A DNA stretch of 64,000 nucleotides from Ascidia mentula (lineage: Eukaryota > Chordata > Ascidiacea > Phlebobranchia > Ascidiidae), in NCBI GenBank assembly GCA_947561715.1, contig OX387199.1, forward strand, positions 21,395,001-21,459,000, written 5' to 3'. Both the position numbers and the translations under genes were made by a program. Shown here piece after piece: positions 12,601-25,600 of this stretch; positions within the stretch are counted from its first letter, which is position 1; the number at the start of each line of letters is the position of its first letter. The notes under the pieces are model-generated. The model made no database searches. It was not told the origin of the DNA and saw only the letters and a list, made by a program, of their open reading frames with translations.

Positions 12601-12766
12601 ACCACACAAACAACAAGAAGTAAGTGGGAAATATTCTCTGTAGCACTCTATAGAAACATGCAAGTTTCTACATCTGTACATTTGTATCCAGGAAGAGAAA
12701 AAACAGCAATCTGATTCAAAAAATGACAGGTTACATCAAGCAAGTATGATAAAGTATATATTTTAG
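6641..12766 (+). CDS. Atlastin/GBP-like GTPase with triplicated helical bundle and C-terminal ZU5-UPA
   Basis: Exons: 6641-6659, 6738-6964, 7015-7146, 7220-7372, 8156-8281, 8399-8612, 8722-8906, 9172-9243, 9317-9511, 9892-9951, 10011-10205, 10313-10423, 10478-10672, 10980-11192, 11427-11540, 11685-11782, 11840-12022, 12382-12619, and 12692 to a stop at 12764-12766 or a donor near 12743. All joins keep one frame (910 codons to 12619). Residues 1-350 form a dynamin-superfamily GTPase of atlastin/GBP type: G1 GAYRTGKS (58-65), G3 DTEG (133-136), G4 RDW (226-228), plus IFALSTLLSSIQIYN. Residues 353-628 are three linker-plus-bundle repeats like the atlastin three-helix bundle. Residues ~656-770 are ZU5 (VEGGKLEVMG, CGPSGLKF), followed by a UPA-like domain to ~910. 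HFTW at 767-770 sits where PIDD and FIIND proteins have HF|S. There is no atlastin-type membrane hairpin. The reading frame appears intact. It probably hydrolyses GTP; an immune or scaffold role is inference. Confidence 0.85.
7373..8155 (+). other. Longest ordinary intron of the GTPase gene
   Basis: AT-rich intron between exons 4 and 5, with no gene or repeat recognised. Its equivalent at 50468-51324 contains about 80 bp of extra sequence near 50915-50995. Confidence 0.6.
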
Positions 12767-14655
12767 GACGCATATTGGTATTTCTATGAAAATTAGTTTT
12801 GGTGCTGGGAAATGCCCACCGTGTAGACCTGTGTCACAATGCAAAGTCATGCATCACCAAGCAAAGCAGTGACGCAATTAAGTTAAATTTACGGTTGAAT
12901 GAGCGCACATGTGCGTGCTGTTGTCATGGCGAATTTTAAGGTGTTTGGGGCAGTTTTAGTGTGGTTTTGAGCTATTCCAATTAGGTAGTAACTTGCTGGT
13001 GGGTGCTGCTGAAATTTATGTTGAAAATGGAGCAAAAAAATCAGGCTGTGTTTGTGGCAAAATGAATCGTTTAAGTGTCCAATCATTTGTGATTTTATGA
13101 AAGATCCATTTCATATCTACAAATTTTGATCAAAATTAGTCTCCGAAAAAATGGTTTAGCCACCCCCCTAGGGCCATTTGCCCCCCTGGTTACTCAATAT
13201 TTTGGTTAAAAGAGCAACCAAAAATGGAACTGGATTTTGCAGAAAAATGAATCGTTCAACTACCCACTCATTTGCATTTTTTTGTAAGTTCCAACTCTTC
13301 TCTATGCGATGGCATCAAATTTAGTTGTTGAAAAAGTGTCAATGCCCTCCCCCAAGGGCTGGGTATACCCCCCTGTTGGTCATATGATCTTCCAGGAGGC
13401 CCAAAAAGTCCTTGCTCTGTACAGTCTCATCCAGGAGGAATTTTTTTTTTTTCAACTTTGTAGAATTCCAGGTCCCTATGTAAGTCACAAGACCCATCAA
13501 CGGTCATTGGGAAACAAGCGGAACAGTCGCTAGATGCATTACAGCCGAGGGCCTTGAACACAGGATTTCTCCTATCTAATACCCATATAGGTCCTTAAGG
13601 CGAAATGTCAAATTTTTTAAATGGTGAAATAGACATTAAATTTACACTGAAATATGTTTATTTATGTAAGTTAAACATCATAGGAGGATTTTAAACCAGC
13701 TCCAGTCATCAGTCGCCACCTAGTGACAAAAATGAATTTTTTCAATGCCCTAATGTACATAAAGTATGGGGTCTGTTGCATGACTTTCAGCTTTCAAACA
13801 ACTTGAAATATAGCTTAAAATGCATGCATTTCCTCTATTGTCATTCCGCAACACATTTTGAGTCATTTATAACACATAGTTTTTGCAATGTATTGTTCAT
13901 TCGTCATGGCATTTGTTGCATGTGCTGTCTTTCACAGCATCCATTCTTTTGTTGACCTATTTTGCAAAATCTTGAATTAAAGGCTTTTTCATCTTGTTTA
14001 GTCATAATACATGAAATATAATTATTTTGTGGCCTAAGTACTGTATTTATTGCCACAGAAAGAAGTGGTCCAATGCCGGTGGGTGATACTTCAGACGAAA
14101 GGATTCCAATAAACCCACTGCTGAAACTGCCGCAACCAACAATGTATTTCCTGTATGTACTGCACTTGTTGACATGTACAGTAGTTCCTAATTGTGTTTG
14201 GGCCATTAAATTTCAATACAAAACACTTTGCAAGGTCTTGTGGGCCACTTAACAGCACTTTTTTCATGTCATTTTCATGCTTTGGAGATAGCCATGATTT
14301 CTTGCCATTATGCATGTGACTAATTAGCCTCGAATATTGATTAATTGAAACTTTTGTTGTGCCATTGAGCATGTGTGCATACAAATGGGTGTTGCCATGA
14401 CTGGTGCATGATGTTTCGGTGTAATTTATGTGAACCGCTTAAGGTCGGTGGCATCATTTTCTGCCTATTAGCTGTACTGCTTGTAGCCCTGCTGATAAGG
14501 CCATTTTGTGTTGTTTAGGGGGTGTTGGCAAAAACAGCCATAACTCTGGGATCGATGATCAACCAGGTGTGAAACTTCACATTGTGATAGGTGAATGTCC
14601 CATATACTTTGCGGCTTAGGCCAATTGGGAATCTGGTCCATTGACCTTCTATTGA

Positions 14656-17600
14656 AGGACGCATATTGGTATTTCTATGAAAATTAGTTTTGGTGCTGGG
14701 AAATGCCCACCGTGTAGACCTGTGTCACAATGCAAAGTCATGCATCACCAAGCAAAGCAGTGACGCAATTAAGTTAAATTTACGGTTGAATGAGCGCACA
14801 TGTGCGTGCTGTTGTCATGGCGAATTTTAAGGTGTTTGGGGCAGTTTTAGTGTGGTTTTGAGCTATTCCAATTAGGTAGTAACTTGCTGGTGGGTGCTGC
14901 TGAAATTTATGTTGAAAATGGAGCAAAAAAATCAGGCTGTGTTTGTGGCAAAATGAATCGTTTAAGTGTCCAATCATTTGTGATTTTATGAAAGATCCAT
15001 TTCATATCTACAAATTTTGATCAAAATTAGTCTCCGAAAAAATGGTTTAGCCACCCCCCTAGGGCCATTTGCCCCCCTGGTTACTCAATATTTTGGTTAA
15101 AAGAGCAACCAAAAATGGAACTGGATTTTGCAGAAAAATGAATCGTTCAACTACCCACTCATTTGCATTTTTTTGTAAGTTCCAACTCTTCTCTATGCGA
15201 TGGCATCAAATTTAGTTGTTGAAAAAGTGTCAATGCCCTCCCCCAAGGGCTGGGTATACCCCCCTGTTGGTCATATGATCTTCCAGGAGGCCCAAAAAGT
15301 CCTTGCTCTGTACAGTCTCATCCAGGAGGAATTTTTTTTTTTTCAACTTTGTAGAATTCCAGGTCCCTATGTAAGTCACAAGACCCATCAACGGTCATTG
15401 GGAAACAAGCGGAACAGTCGCTAGATGCATTACAGCCGAGGGCCTTGAACACAGGATTTCTCCTATCTAATACCCATATAGGTCCTTAAGGCGAAATGTC
15501 AAATTTTTTAAATGGTGAAATAGACATTAAATTTACACTGAAATATGTTTATTTATGTAAGTTAAACATCATAGGAGGATTTTAAACCAGCTCCAGTCAT
15601 CAGTCGCCACCTAGTGACAAAAATGAATTTTTTCAATGCCCTAATGTACATAAAGTATGGGGTCTGTTGCATGACTTTCAGCTTTCAAACAACTTGAAAT
15701 ATAGCTTAAAATGCATGCATTTCCTCTATTGTCATTCCGCAACACATTTTGAGTCATTTATAACACATAGTTTTTGCAATGTATTGTTCATTCGTCATGG
15801 CATTTGTTGCATGTGCTGTCTTTCACAGCATCCATTCTTTTGTTGACCTATTTTGCAAAATCTTGAATTAAAGGCTTTTTCATCTTGTTTAGTCATAATA
15901 CATGAAATATAATTATTTTGTGGCCTAAGTACTGTATTTATTGCCACAGAAAGAAGTGGTCCAATGCCGGTGGGTGATACTTCAGACGAAAGGATTCCAA
16001 TAAACCCACTGCTGAAACTGCCGCAACCAACAATGTATTTCCTGTATGTACTGCACTTGTTGACATGTACAGTAGTTCCTAATTGTGTTTGGGCCATTAA
16101 ATTTCAATACAAAACACTTTGCAAGGTCTTGTGGGCCACTTAACAGCACTTTTTTCATGTCATTTTCATGCTTTGGAGATAGCCATGATTTCTTGCCATT
16201 ATGCATGTGACTAATTAGCCTCGAATATTGATTAATTGAAACTTTTGTTGTGCCATTGAGCATGTGTGCATACAAATGGGTGTTGCCATGACTGGTGCAT
16301 GATGTTTCGGTGTAATTTATGTGAACCGCTTAAGGTCGGTGGCATCATTTTCTGCCTATTAGCTGTACTGCTTGTAGCCCTGCTGATAAGGCCATTTTGT
16401 GTTGTTTAGGGGGTGTTGGCAAAAACAGCCATAACTCTGGGATCGATGATCAACCAGGTGTGAAACTTCACATTGTGATAGGTGAATGTCCCATATACTT
16501 TGCGGCTTAGGCCAATTGGGAATCTGGTCCATTGACCTTCTATTGAAAGGCGAAATGTCAAATTTTTTAAATGGTGAAATAGACATTAAATTTACACTGA
16601 AATATGTTTATTTATGTAAGTTAAACATCATAGGAGGATTTTAAACCAGCTCCAGTCATCAGTCGCCACCTAGTGACAAAAATGAATTTTTTCAATGCCC
16701 TAATGTACATAAAGTATGGGGTCTGTTGCATGACTTTCAGCTTTCAAACAACTTGAAATATAGCTTAAAATGCATGCATTTCCTCTATTGTCATTCCGCA
16801 ACACATTTTGAGTCATTTATAACACATAGTTTTTGCAATGTATTGTTCATTCGTCATGGCATTTGTTGCATGTGCTGTCTTTCACAGCATCCATTCTTTT
16901 GTTGACCTATTTTGCAAAATCTTGAATTAAAGGCTTTTTCATCTTGTTTAGTCATAATACATGAAATATAATTATTTTGTGGCCTAAGTACTGTATTTAT
17001 TGCCACAGAAAGAAGTGGTCCAATGCCGGTGGGTGATACTTCAGACGAAAGGATTCCAATAAACCCACTGCTGAAACTGCCGCAACCAACAATGTATTTC
17101 CTGTATGTACTGCACTTGTTGACATGTACAGTAGTTCCTAATTGTGTTTGGGCCATTAAATTTCAATACAAAACACTTTGCAAGGTCTTGTGGGCCACTT
17201 AACAGCACTTTTTTCATGTCATTTTCATGCTTTGGAGATAGCCATGATTTCTTGCCATTATGCATGTGACTAATTAGCCTCGAATATTGATTAATTGAAA
17301 CTTTTGTTGTGCCATTGAGCATGTGTGCATACAAATGGGTGTTGCCATGACTGGTGCATGATGTTTCGGTGTAATTTATGTGAACCGCTTAAGGTCGGTG
17401 GCATCATTTTCTGCCTATTAGCTGTACTGCTTGTAGCCCTGCTGATAAGGCCATTTTGTGTTGTTTAGGGGGTGTTGGCAAAAACAGCCATAACTCTGGG
17501 ATCGATGATCAACCAGGTGTGAAACTTCACATTGTGATAGGTGAATGTCCCATATACTTTGCGGCTTAGGCCAATTGGGAATCTGGTCCATTGACCTTCT

Positions 17601-18663
17601 ATTTAAGGCGAAATGTCAAATTTTTTAAATGGTGAAATAGACATTAAATTTACACTGAAATATGTTTATTTATGTAAGTTAAACATCATAGGAGGATTTT
17701 AAACCAGCTCCAGTCATCAGTCGCCACCTAGTGACAAAAATGAATTTTTTCAATGCCCTAATGTACATAAAGTATGGGGTCTGTTGCATGACTTTCAGCT
17801 TTCAAACAACTTGAAATATAGCTTAAAATGCATGCATTTCCTCTATTGTCATTCCGCAACACATTTTGAGTCATTTATAACACATAGTTTTTGCAATGTA
17901 TTGTTCATTCGTCATGGCATTTGTTGCATGTGCTGTCTTTCACAGCATCCATTCTTTTGTTGACCTATTTTGCAAAATCTTGAATTAAAGGCTTTTTCAT
18001 CTTGTTTAGTCATAATACATGAAATATAATTATTTTGTGGCCTAAGTACTGTATTTATTGCCACAGAAAGAAGTGGTCCAATGCCGGTGGGTGATACTTC
18101 AGACGAAAGGATTCCAATAAACCCACTGCTGAAACTGCCGCAACCAACAATGTATTTCCTGTATGTACTGCACTTGTTGACATGTACAGTAGTTCCTAAT
18201 TGTGTTTGGGCCATTAAATTTCAATACAAAACACTTTGCAAGGTCTTGTGGGCCACTTAACAGCACTTTTTTCATGTCATTTTCATGCTTTGGAGATAGC
18301 CATGATTTCTTGCCATTATGCATGTGACTAATTAGCCTCGAATATTGATTAATTGAAACTTTTGTTGTGCCATTGAGCATGTGTGCATACAAATGGGTGT
18401 TGCCATGACTGGTGCATGATGTTTCGGTGTAATTTATGTGAACCGCTTAAGGTCGGTGGCATCATTTTCTGCCTATTAGCTGTACTGCTTGTAGCCCTGC
18501 TGATAAGGCCATTTTGTGTTGTTTAGGGGGTGTTGGCAAAAACAGCCATAACTCTGGGATCGATGATCAACCAGGTGTGAAACTTCACATTGTGATAGGT
18601 GAATGTCCCATATACTTTGCGGCTTAGGCCAATTGGGAATCTGGTCCATTGACCTTCTATTGA
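14656..18663. repeat. Higher-order repeat A-B-B-B, copy 1 (4008 bp)
   Basis: A2-B2-B3-B4. The B2/B3 junction reads ATTGAAAGGCG and the B3/B4 junction ATTTAAGGCG. The same pair of junctions in the same order recurs exactly 4008 bp later, which marks this four-unit block as the thing that was duplicated. Confidence 0.8.
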
Positions 18664-21600
18664 AGGACGCATATTGGTATTTCTATGAAAATTAGTTTTG
18701 GTGCTGGGAAATGCCCACCGTGTAGACCTGTGTCACAATGCAAAGTCATGCATCACCAAGCAAAGCAGTGACGCAATTAAGTTAAATTTACGGTTGAATG
18801 AGCGCACATGTGCGTGCTGTTGTCATGGCGAATTTTAAGGTGTTTGGGGCAGTTTTAGTGTGGTTTTGAGCTATTCCAATTAGGTAGTAACTTGCTGGTG
18901 GGTGCTGCTGAAATTTATGTTGAAAATGGAGCAAAAAAATCAGGCTGTGTTTGTGGCAAAATGAATCGTTTAAGTGTCCAATCATTTGTGATTTTATGAA
19001 AGATCCATTTCATATCTACAAATTTTGATCAAAATTAGTCTCCGAAAAAATGGTTTAGCCACCCCCCTAGGGCCATTTGCCCCCCTGGTTACTCAATATT
19101 TTGGTTAAAAGAGCAACCAAAAATGGAACTGGATTTTGCAGAAAAATGAATCGTTCAACTACCCACTCATTTGCATTTTTTTGTAAGTTCCAACTCTTCT
19201 CTATGCGATGGCATCAAATTTAGTTGTTGAAAAAGTGTCAATGCCCTCCCCCAAGGGCTGGGTATACCCCCCTGTTGGTCATATGATCTTCCAGGAGGCC
19301 CAAAAAGTCCTTGCTCTGTACAGTCTCATCCAGGAGGAATTTTTTTTTTTTCAACTTTGTAGAATTCCAGGTCCCTATGTAAGTCACAAGACCCATCAAC
19401 GGTCATTGGGAAACAAGCGGAACAGTCGCTAGATGCATTACAGCCGAGGGCCTTGAACACAGGATTTCTCCTATCTAATACCCATATAGGTCCTTAAGGC
19501 GAAATGTCAAATTTTTTAAATGGTGAAATAGACATTAAATTTACACTGAAATATGTTTATTTATGTAAGTTAAACATCATAGGAGGATTTTAAACCAGCT
19601 CCAGTCATCAGTCGCCACCTAGTGACAAAAATGAATTTTTTCAATGCCCTAATGTACATAAAGTATGGGGTCTGTTGCATGACTTTCAGCTTTCAAACAA
19701 CTTGAAATATAGCTTAAAATGCATGCATTTCCTCTATTGTCATTCCGCAACACATTTTGAGTCATTTATAACACATAGTTTTTGCAATGTATTGTTCATT
19801 CGTCATGGCATTTGTTGCATGTGCTGTCTTTCACAGCATCCATTCTTTTGTTGACCTATTTTGCAAAATCTTGAATTAAAGGCTTTTTCATCTTGTTTAG
19901 TCATAATACATGAAATATAATTATTTTGTGGCCTAAGTACTGTATTTATTGCCACAGAAAGAAGTGGTCCAATGCCGGTGGGTGATACTTCAGACGAAAG
20001 GATTCCAATAAACCCACTGCTGAAACTGCCGCAACCAACAATGTATTTCCTGTATGTACTGCACTTGTTGACATGTACAGTAGTTCCTAATTGTGTTTGG
20101 GCCATTAAATTTCAATACAAAACACTTTGCAAGGTCTTGTGGGCCACTTAACAGCACTTTTTTCATGTCATTTTCATGCTTTGGAGATAGCCATGATTTC
20201 TTGCCATTATGCATGTGACTAATTAGCCTCGAATATTGATTAATTGAAACTTTTGTTGTGCCATTGAGCATGTGTGCATACAAATGGGTGTTGCCATGAC
20301 TGGTGCATGATGTTTCGGTGTAATTTATGTGAACCGCTTAAGGTCGGTGGCATCATTTTCTGCCTATTAGCTGTACTGCTTGTAGCCCTGCTGATAAGGC
20401 CATTTTGTGTTGTTTAGGGGGTGTTGGCAAAAACAGCCATAACTCTGGGATCGATGATCAACCAGGTGTGAAACTTCACATTGTGATAGGTGAATGTCCC
20501 ATATACTTTGCGGCTTAGGCCAATTGGGAATCTGGTCCATTGACCTTCTATTGAAAGGCGAAATGTCAAATTTTTTAAATGGTGAAATAGACATTAAATT
20601 TACACTGAAATATGTTTATTTATGTAAGTTAAACATCATAGGAGGATTTTAAACCAGCTCCAGTCATCAGTCGCCACCTAGTGACAAAAATGAATTTTTT
20701 CAATGCCCTAATGTACATAAAGTATGGGGTCTGTTGCATGACTTTCAGCTTTCAAACAACTTGAAATATAGCTTAAAATGCATGCATTTCCTCTATTGTC
20801 ATTCCGCAACACATTTTGAGTCATTTATAACACATAGTTTTTGCAATGTATTGTTCATTCGTCATGGCATTTGTTGCATGTGCTGTCTTTCACAGCATCC
20901 ATTCTTTTGTTGACCTATTTTGCAAAATCTTGAATTAAAGGCTTTTTCATCTTGTTTAGTCATAATACATGAAATATAATTATTTTGTGGCCTAAGTACT
21001 GTATTTATTGCCACAGAAAGAAGTGGTCCAATGCCGGTGGGTGATACTTCAGACGAAAGGATTCCAATAAACCCACTGCTGAAACTGCCGCAACCAACAA
21101 TGTATTTCCTGTATGTACTGCACTTGTTGACATGTACAGTAGTTCCTAATTGTGTTTGGGCCATTAAATTTCAATACAAAACACTTTGCAAGGTCTTGTG
21201 GGCCACTTAACAGCACTTTTTTCATGTCATTTTCATGCTTTGGAGATAGCCATGATTTCTTGCCATTATGCATGTGACTAATTAGCCTCGAATATTGATT
21301 AATTGAAACTTTTGTTGTGCCATTGAGCATGTGTGCATACAAATGGGTGTTGCCATGACTGGTGCATGATGTTTCGGTGTAATTTATGTGAACCGCTTAA
21401 GGTCGGTGGCATCATTTTCTGCCTATTAGCTGTACTGCTTGTAGCCCTGCTGATAAGGCCATTTTGTGTTGTTTAGGGGGTGTTGGCAAAAACAGCCATA
21501 ACTCTGGGATCGATGATCAACCAGGTGTGAAACTTCACATTGTGATAGGTGAATGTCCCATATACTTTGCGGCTTAGGCCAATTGGGAATCTGGTCCATT

Positions 21601-22671
21601 GACCTTCTATTTAAGGCGAAATGTCAAATTTTTTAAATGGTGAAATAGACATTAAATTTACACTGAAATATGTTTATTTATGTAAGTTAAACATCATAGG
21701 AGGATTTTAAACCAGCTCCAGTCATCAGTCGCCACCTAGTGACAAAAATGAATTTTTTCAATGCCCTAATGTACATAAAGTATGGGGTCTGTTGCATGAC
21801 TTTCAGCTTTCAAACAACTTGAAATATAGCTTAAAATGCATGCATTTCCTCTATTGTCATTCCGCAACACATTTTGAGTCATTTATAACACATAGTTTTT
21901 GCAATGTATTGTTCATTCGTCATGGCATTTGTTGCATGTGCTGTCTTTCACAGCATCCATTCTTTTGTTGACCTATTTTGCAAAATCTTGAATTAAAGGC
22001 TTTTTCATCTTGTTTAGTCATAATACATGAAATATAATTATTTTGTGGCCTAAGTACTGTATTTATTGCCACAGAAAGAAGTGGTCCAATGCCGGTGGGT
22101 GATACTTCAGACGAAAGGATTCCAATAAACCCACTGCTGAAACTGCCGCAACCAACAATGTATTTCCTGTATGTACTGCACTTGTTGACATGTACAGTAG
22201 TTCCTAATTGTGTTTGGGCCATTAAATTTCAATACAAAACACTTTGCAAGGTCTTGTGGGCCACTTAACAGCACTTTTTTCATGTCATTTTCATGCTTTG
22301 GAGATAGCCATGATTTCTTGCCATTATGCATGTGACTAATTAGCCTCGAATATTGATTAATTGAAACTTTTGTTGTGCCATTGAGCATGTGTGCATACAA
22401 ATGGGTGTTGCCATGACTGGTGCATGATGTTTCGGTGTAATTTATGTGAACCGCTTAAGGTCGGTGGCATCATTTTCTGCCTATTAGCTGTACTGCTTGT
22501 AGCCCTGCTGATAAGGCCATTTTGTGTTGTTTAGGGGGTGTTGGCAAAAACAGCCATAACTCTGGGATCGATGATCAACCAGGTGTGAAACTTCACATTG
22601 TGATAGGTGAATGTCCCATATACTTTGCGGCTTAGGCCAATTGGGAATCTGGTCCATTGACCTTCTATTGA
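18664..22671. repeat. Higher-order repeat A-B-B-B, copy 2 (4008 bp)
   Basis: A3-B5-B6-B7 repeats the junction pattern of 14656-18663. It is followed by one further B (B8, junction ATTGAAAGGCG), then A4-B9-A5. Confidence 0.8.
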
Positions 22672-25600
22672 AAGGCGAAATGTCAAATTTTTTAAATGGT
22701 GAAATAGACATTAAATTTACACTGAAATATGTTTATTTATGTAAGTTAAACATCATAGGAGGATTTTAAACCAGCTCCAGTCATCAGTCGCCACCTAGTG
22801 ACAAAAATGAATTTTTTCAATGCCCTAATGTACATAAAGTATGGGGTCTGTTGCATGACTTTCAGCTTTCAAACAACTTGAAATATAGCTTAAAATGCAT
22901 GCATTTCCTCTATTGTCATTCCGCAACACATTTTGAGTCATTTATAACACATAGTTTTTGCAATGTATTGTTCATTCGTCATGGCATTTGTTGCATGTGC
23001 TGTCTTTCACAGCATCCATTCTTTTGTTGACCTATTTTGCAAAATCTTGAATTAAAGGCTTTTTCATCTTGTTTAGTCATAATACATGAAATATAATTAT
23101 TTTGTGGCCTAAGTACTGTATTTATTGCCACAGAAAGAAGTGGTCCAATGCCGGTGGGTGATACTTCAGACGAAAGGATTCCAATAAACCCACTGCTGAA
23201 ACTGCCGCAACCAACAATGTATTTCCTGTATGTACTGCACTTGTTGACATGTACAGTAGTTCCTAATTGTGTTTGGGCCATTAAATTTCAATACAAAACA
23301 CTTTGCAAGGTCTTGTGGGCCACTTAACAGCACTTTTTTCATGTCATTTTCATGCTTTGGAGATAGCCATGATTTCTTGCCATTATGCATGTGACTAATT
23401 AGCCTCGAATATTGATTAATTGAAACTTTTGTTGTGCCATTGAGCATGTGTGCATACAAATGGGTGTTGCCATGACTGGTGCATGATGTTTCGGTGTAAT
23501 TTATGTGAACCGCTTAAGGTCGGTGGCATCATTTTCTGCCTATTAGCTGTACTGCTTGTAGCCCTGCTGATAAGGCCATTTTGTGTTGTTTAGGGGGTGT
23601 TGGCAAAAACAGCCATAACTCTGGGATCGATGATCAACCAGGTGTGAAACTTCACATTGTGATAGGTGAATGTCCCATATACTTTGCGGCTTAGGCCAAT
23701 TGGGAATCTGGTCCATTGACCTTCTATTGAAGGACGCATATTGGTATTTCTATGAAAATTAGTTTTGGTGCTGGGAAATGCCCACCGTGTAGACCTGTGT
23801 CACAATGCAAAGTCATGCATCACCAAGCAAAGCAGTGACGCAATTAAGTTAAATTTACGGTTGAATGAGCGCACATGTGCGTGCTGTTGTCATGGCGAAT
23901 TTTAAGGTGTTTGGGGCAGTTTTAGTGTGGTTTTGAGCTATTCCAATTAGGTAGTAACTTGCTGGTGGGTGCTGCTGAAATTTATGTTGAAAATGGAGCA
24001 AAAAAATCAGGCTGTGTTTGTGGCAAAATGAATCGTTTAAGTGTCCAATCATTTGTGATTTTATGAAAGATCCATTTCATATCTACAAATTTTGATCAAA
24101 ATTAGTCTCCGAAAAAATGGTTTAGCCACCCCCCTAGGGCCATTTGCCCCCCTGGTTACTCAATATTTTGGTTAAAAGAGCAACCAAAAATGGAACTGGA
24201 TTTTGCAGAAAAATGAATCGTTCAACTACCCACTCATTTGCATTTTTTTGTAAGTTCCAACTCTTCTCTATGCGATGGCATCAAATTTAGTTGTTGAAAA
24301 AGTGTCAATGCCCTCCCCCAAGGGCTGGGTATACCCCCCTGTTGGTCATATGATCTTCCAGGAGGCCCAAAAAGTCCTTGCTCTGTACAGTCTCATCCAG
24401 GAGGAATTTTTTTTTTTTCAACTTTGTAGAATTCCAGGTCCCTATGTAAGTCACAAGACCCATCAACGGTCATTGGGAAACAAGCGGAACAGTCGCTAGA
24501 TGCATTACAGCCGAGGGCCTTGAACACAGGATTTCTCCTATCTAATACCCATATAGGTCCTTAAGGCGAAATGTCAAATTTTTTAAATGGTGAAATAGAC
24601 ATTAAATTTACACTGAAATATGTTTATTTATGTAAGTTAAACATCATAGGAGGATTTTAAACCAGCTCCAGTCATCAGTCGCCACCTAGTGACAAAAATG
24701 AATTTTTTCAATGCCCTAATGTACATAAAGTATGGGGTCTGTTGCATGACTTTCAGCTTTCAAACAACTTGAAATATAGCTTAAAATGCATGCATTTCCT
24801 CTATTGTCATTCCGCAACACATTTTGAGTCATTTATAACACATAGTTTTTGCAATGTATTGTTCATTCGTCATGGCATTTGTTGCATGTGCTGTCTTTCA
24901 CAGCATCCATTCTTTTGTTGACCTATTTTGCAAAATCTTGAATTAAAGGCTTTTTCATCTTGTTTAGTCATAATACATGAAATATAATTATTTTGTGGCC
25001 TAAGTACTGTATTTATTGCCACAGAAAGAAGTGGTCCAATGCCGGTGGGTGATACTTCAGACGAAAGGATTCCAATAAACCCACTGCTGAAACTGCCGCA
25101 ACCAACAATGTATTTCCTGTATGTACTGCACTTGTTGACATGTACAGTAGTTCCTAATTGTGTTTGGGCCATTAAATTTCAATACAAAACACTTTGCAAG
25201 GTCTTGTGGGCCACTTAACAGCACTTTTTTCATGTCATTTTCATGCTTTGGAGATAGCCATGATTTCTTGCCATTATGCATGTGACTAATTAGCCTCGAA
25301 TATTGATTAATTGAAACTTTTGTTGTGCCATTGAGCATGTGTGCATACAAATGGGTGTTGCCATGACTGGTGCATGATGTTTCGGTGTAATTTATGTGAA
25401 CCGCTTAAGGTCGGTGGCATCATTTTCTGCCTATTAGCTGTACTGCTTGTAGCCCTGCTGATAAGGCCATTTTGTGTTGTTTAGGGGGTGTTGGCAAAAA
25501 CAGCCATAACTCTGGGATCGATGATCAACCAGGTGTGAAACTTCACATTGTGATAGGTGAATGTCCCATATACTTTGCGGCTTAGGCCAATTGGGAATCT

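Noticed and set aside
12254-12646. Minus-strand 130-codon open frame over the UPA exon
   Set aside because: It is the antisense shadow of exon 12382-12619 and is not kept in module 2.
6641-12766. Calling this gene an atlastin orthologue
   Set aside because: The GTPase and bundle resemble atlastin, but there is no membrane hairpin or amphipathic tail and the C-terminus is ZU5-UPA.
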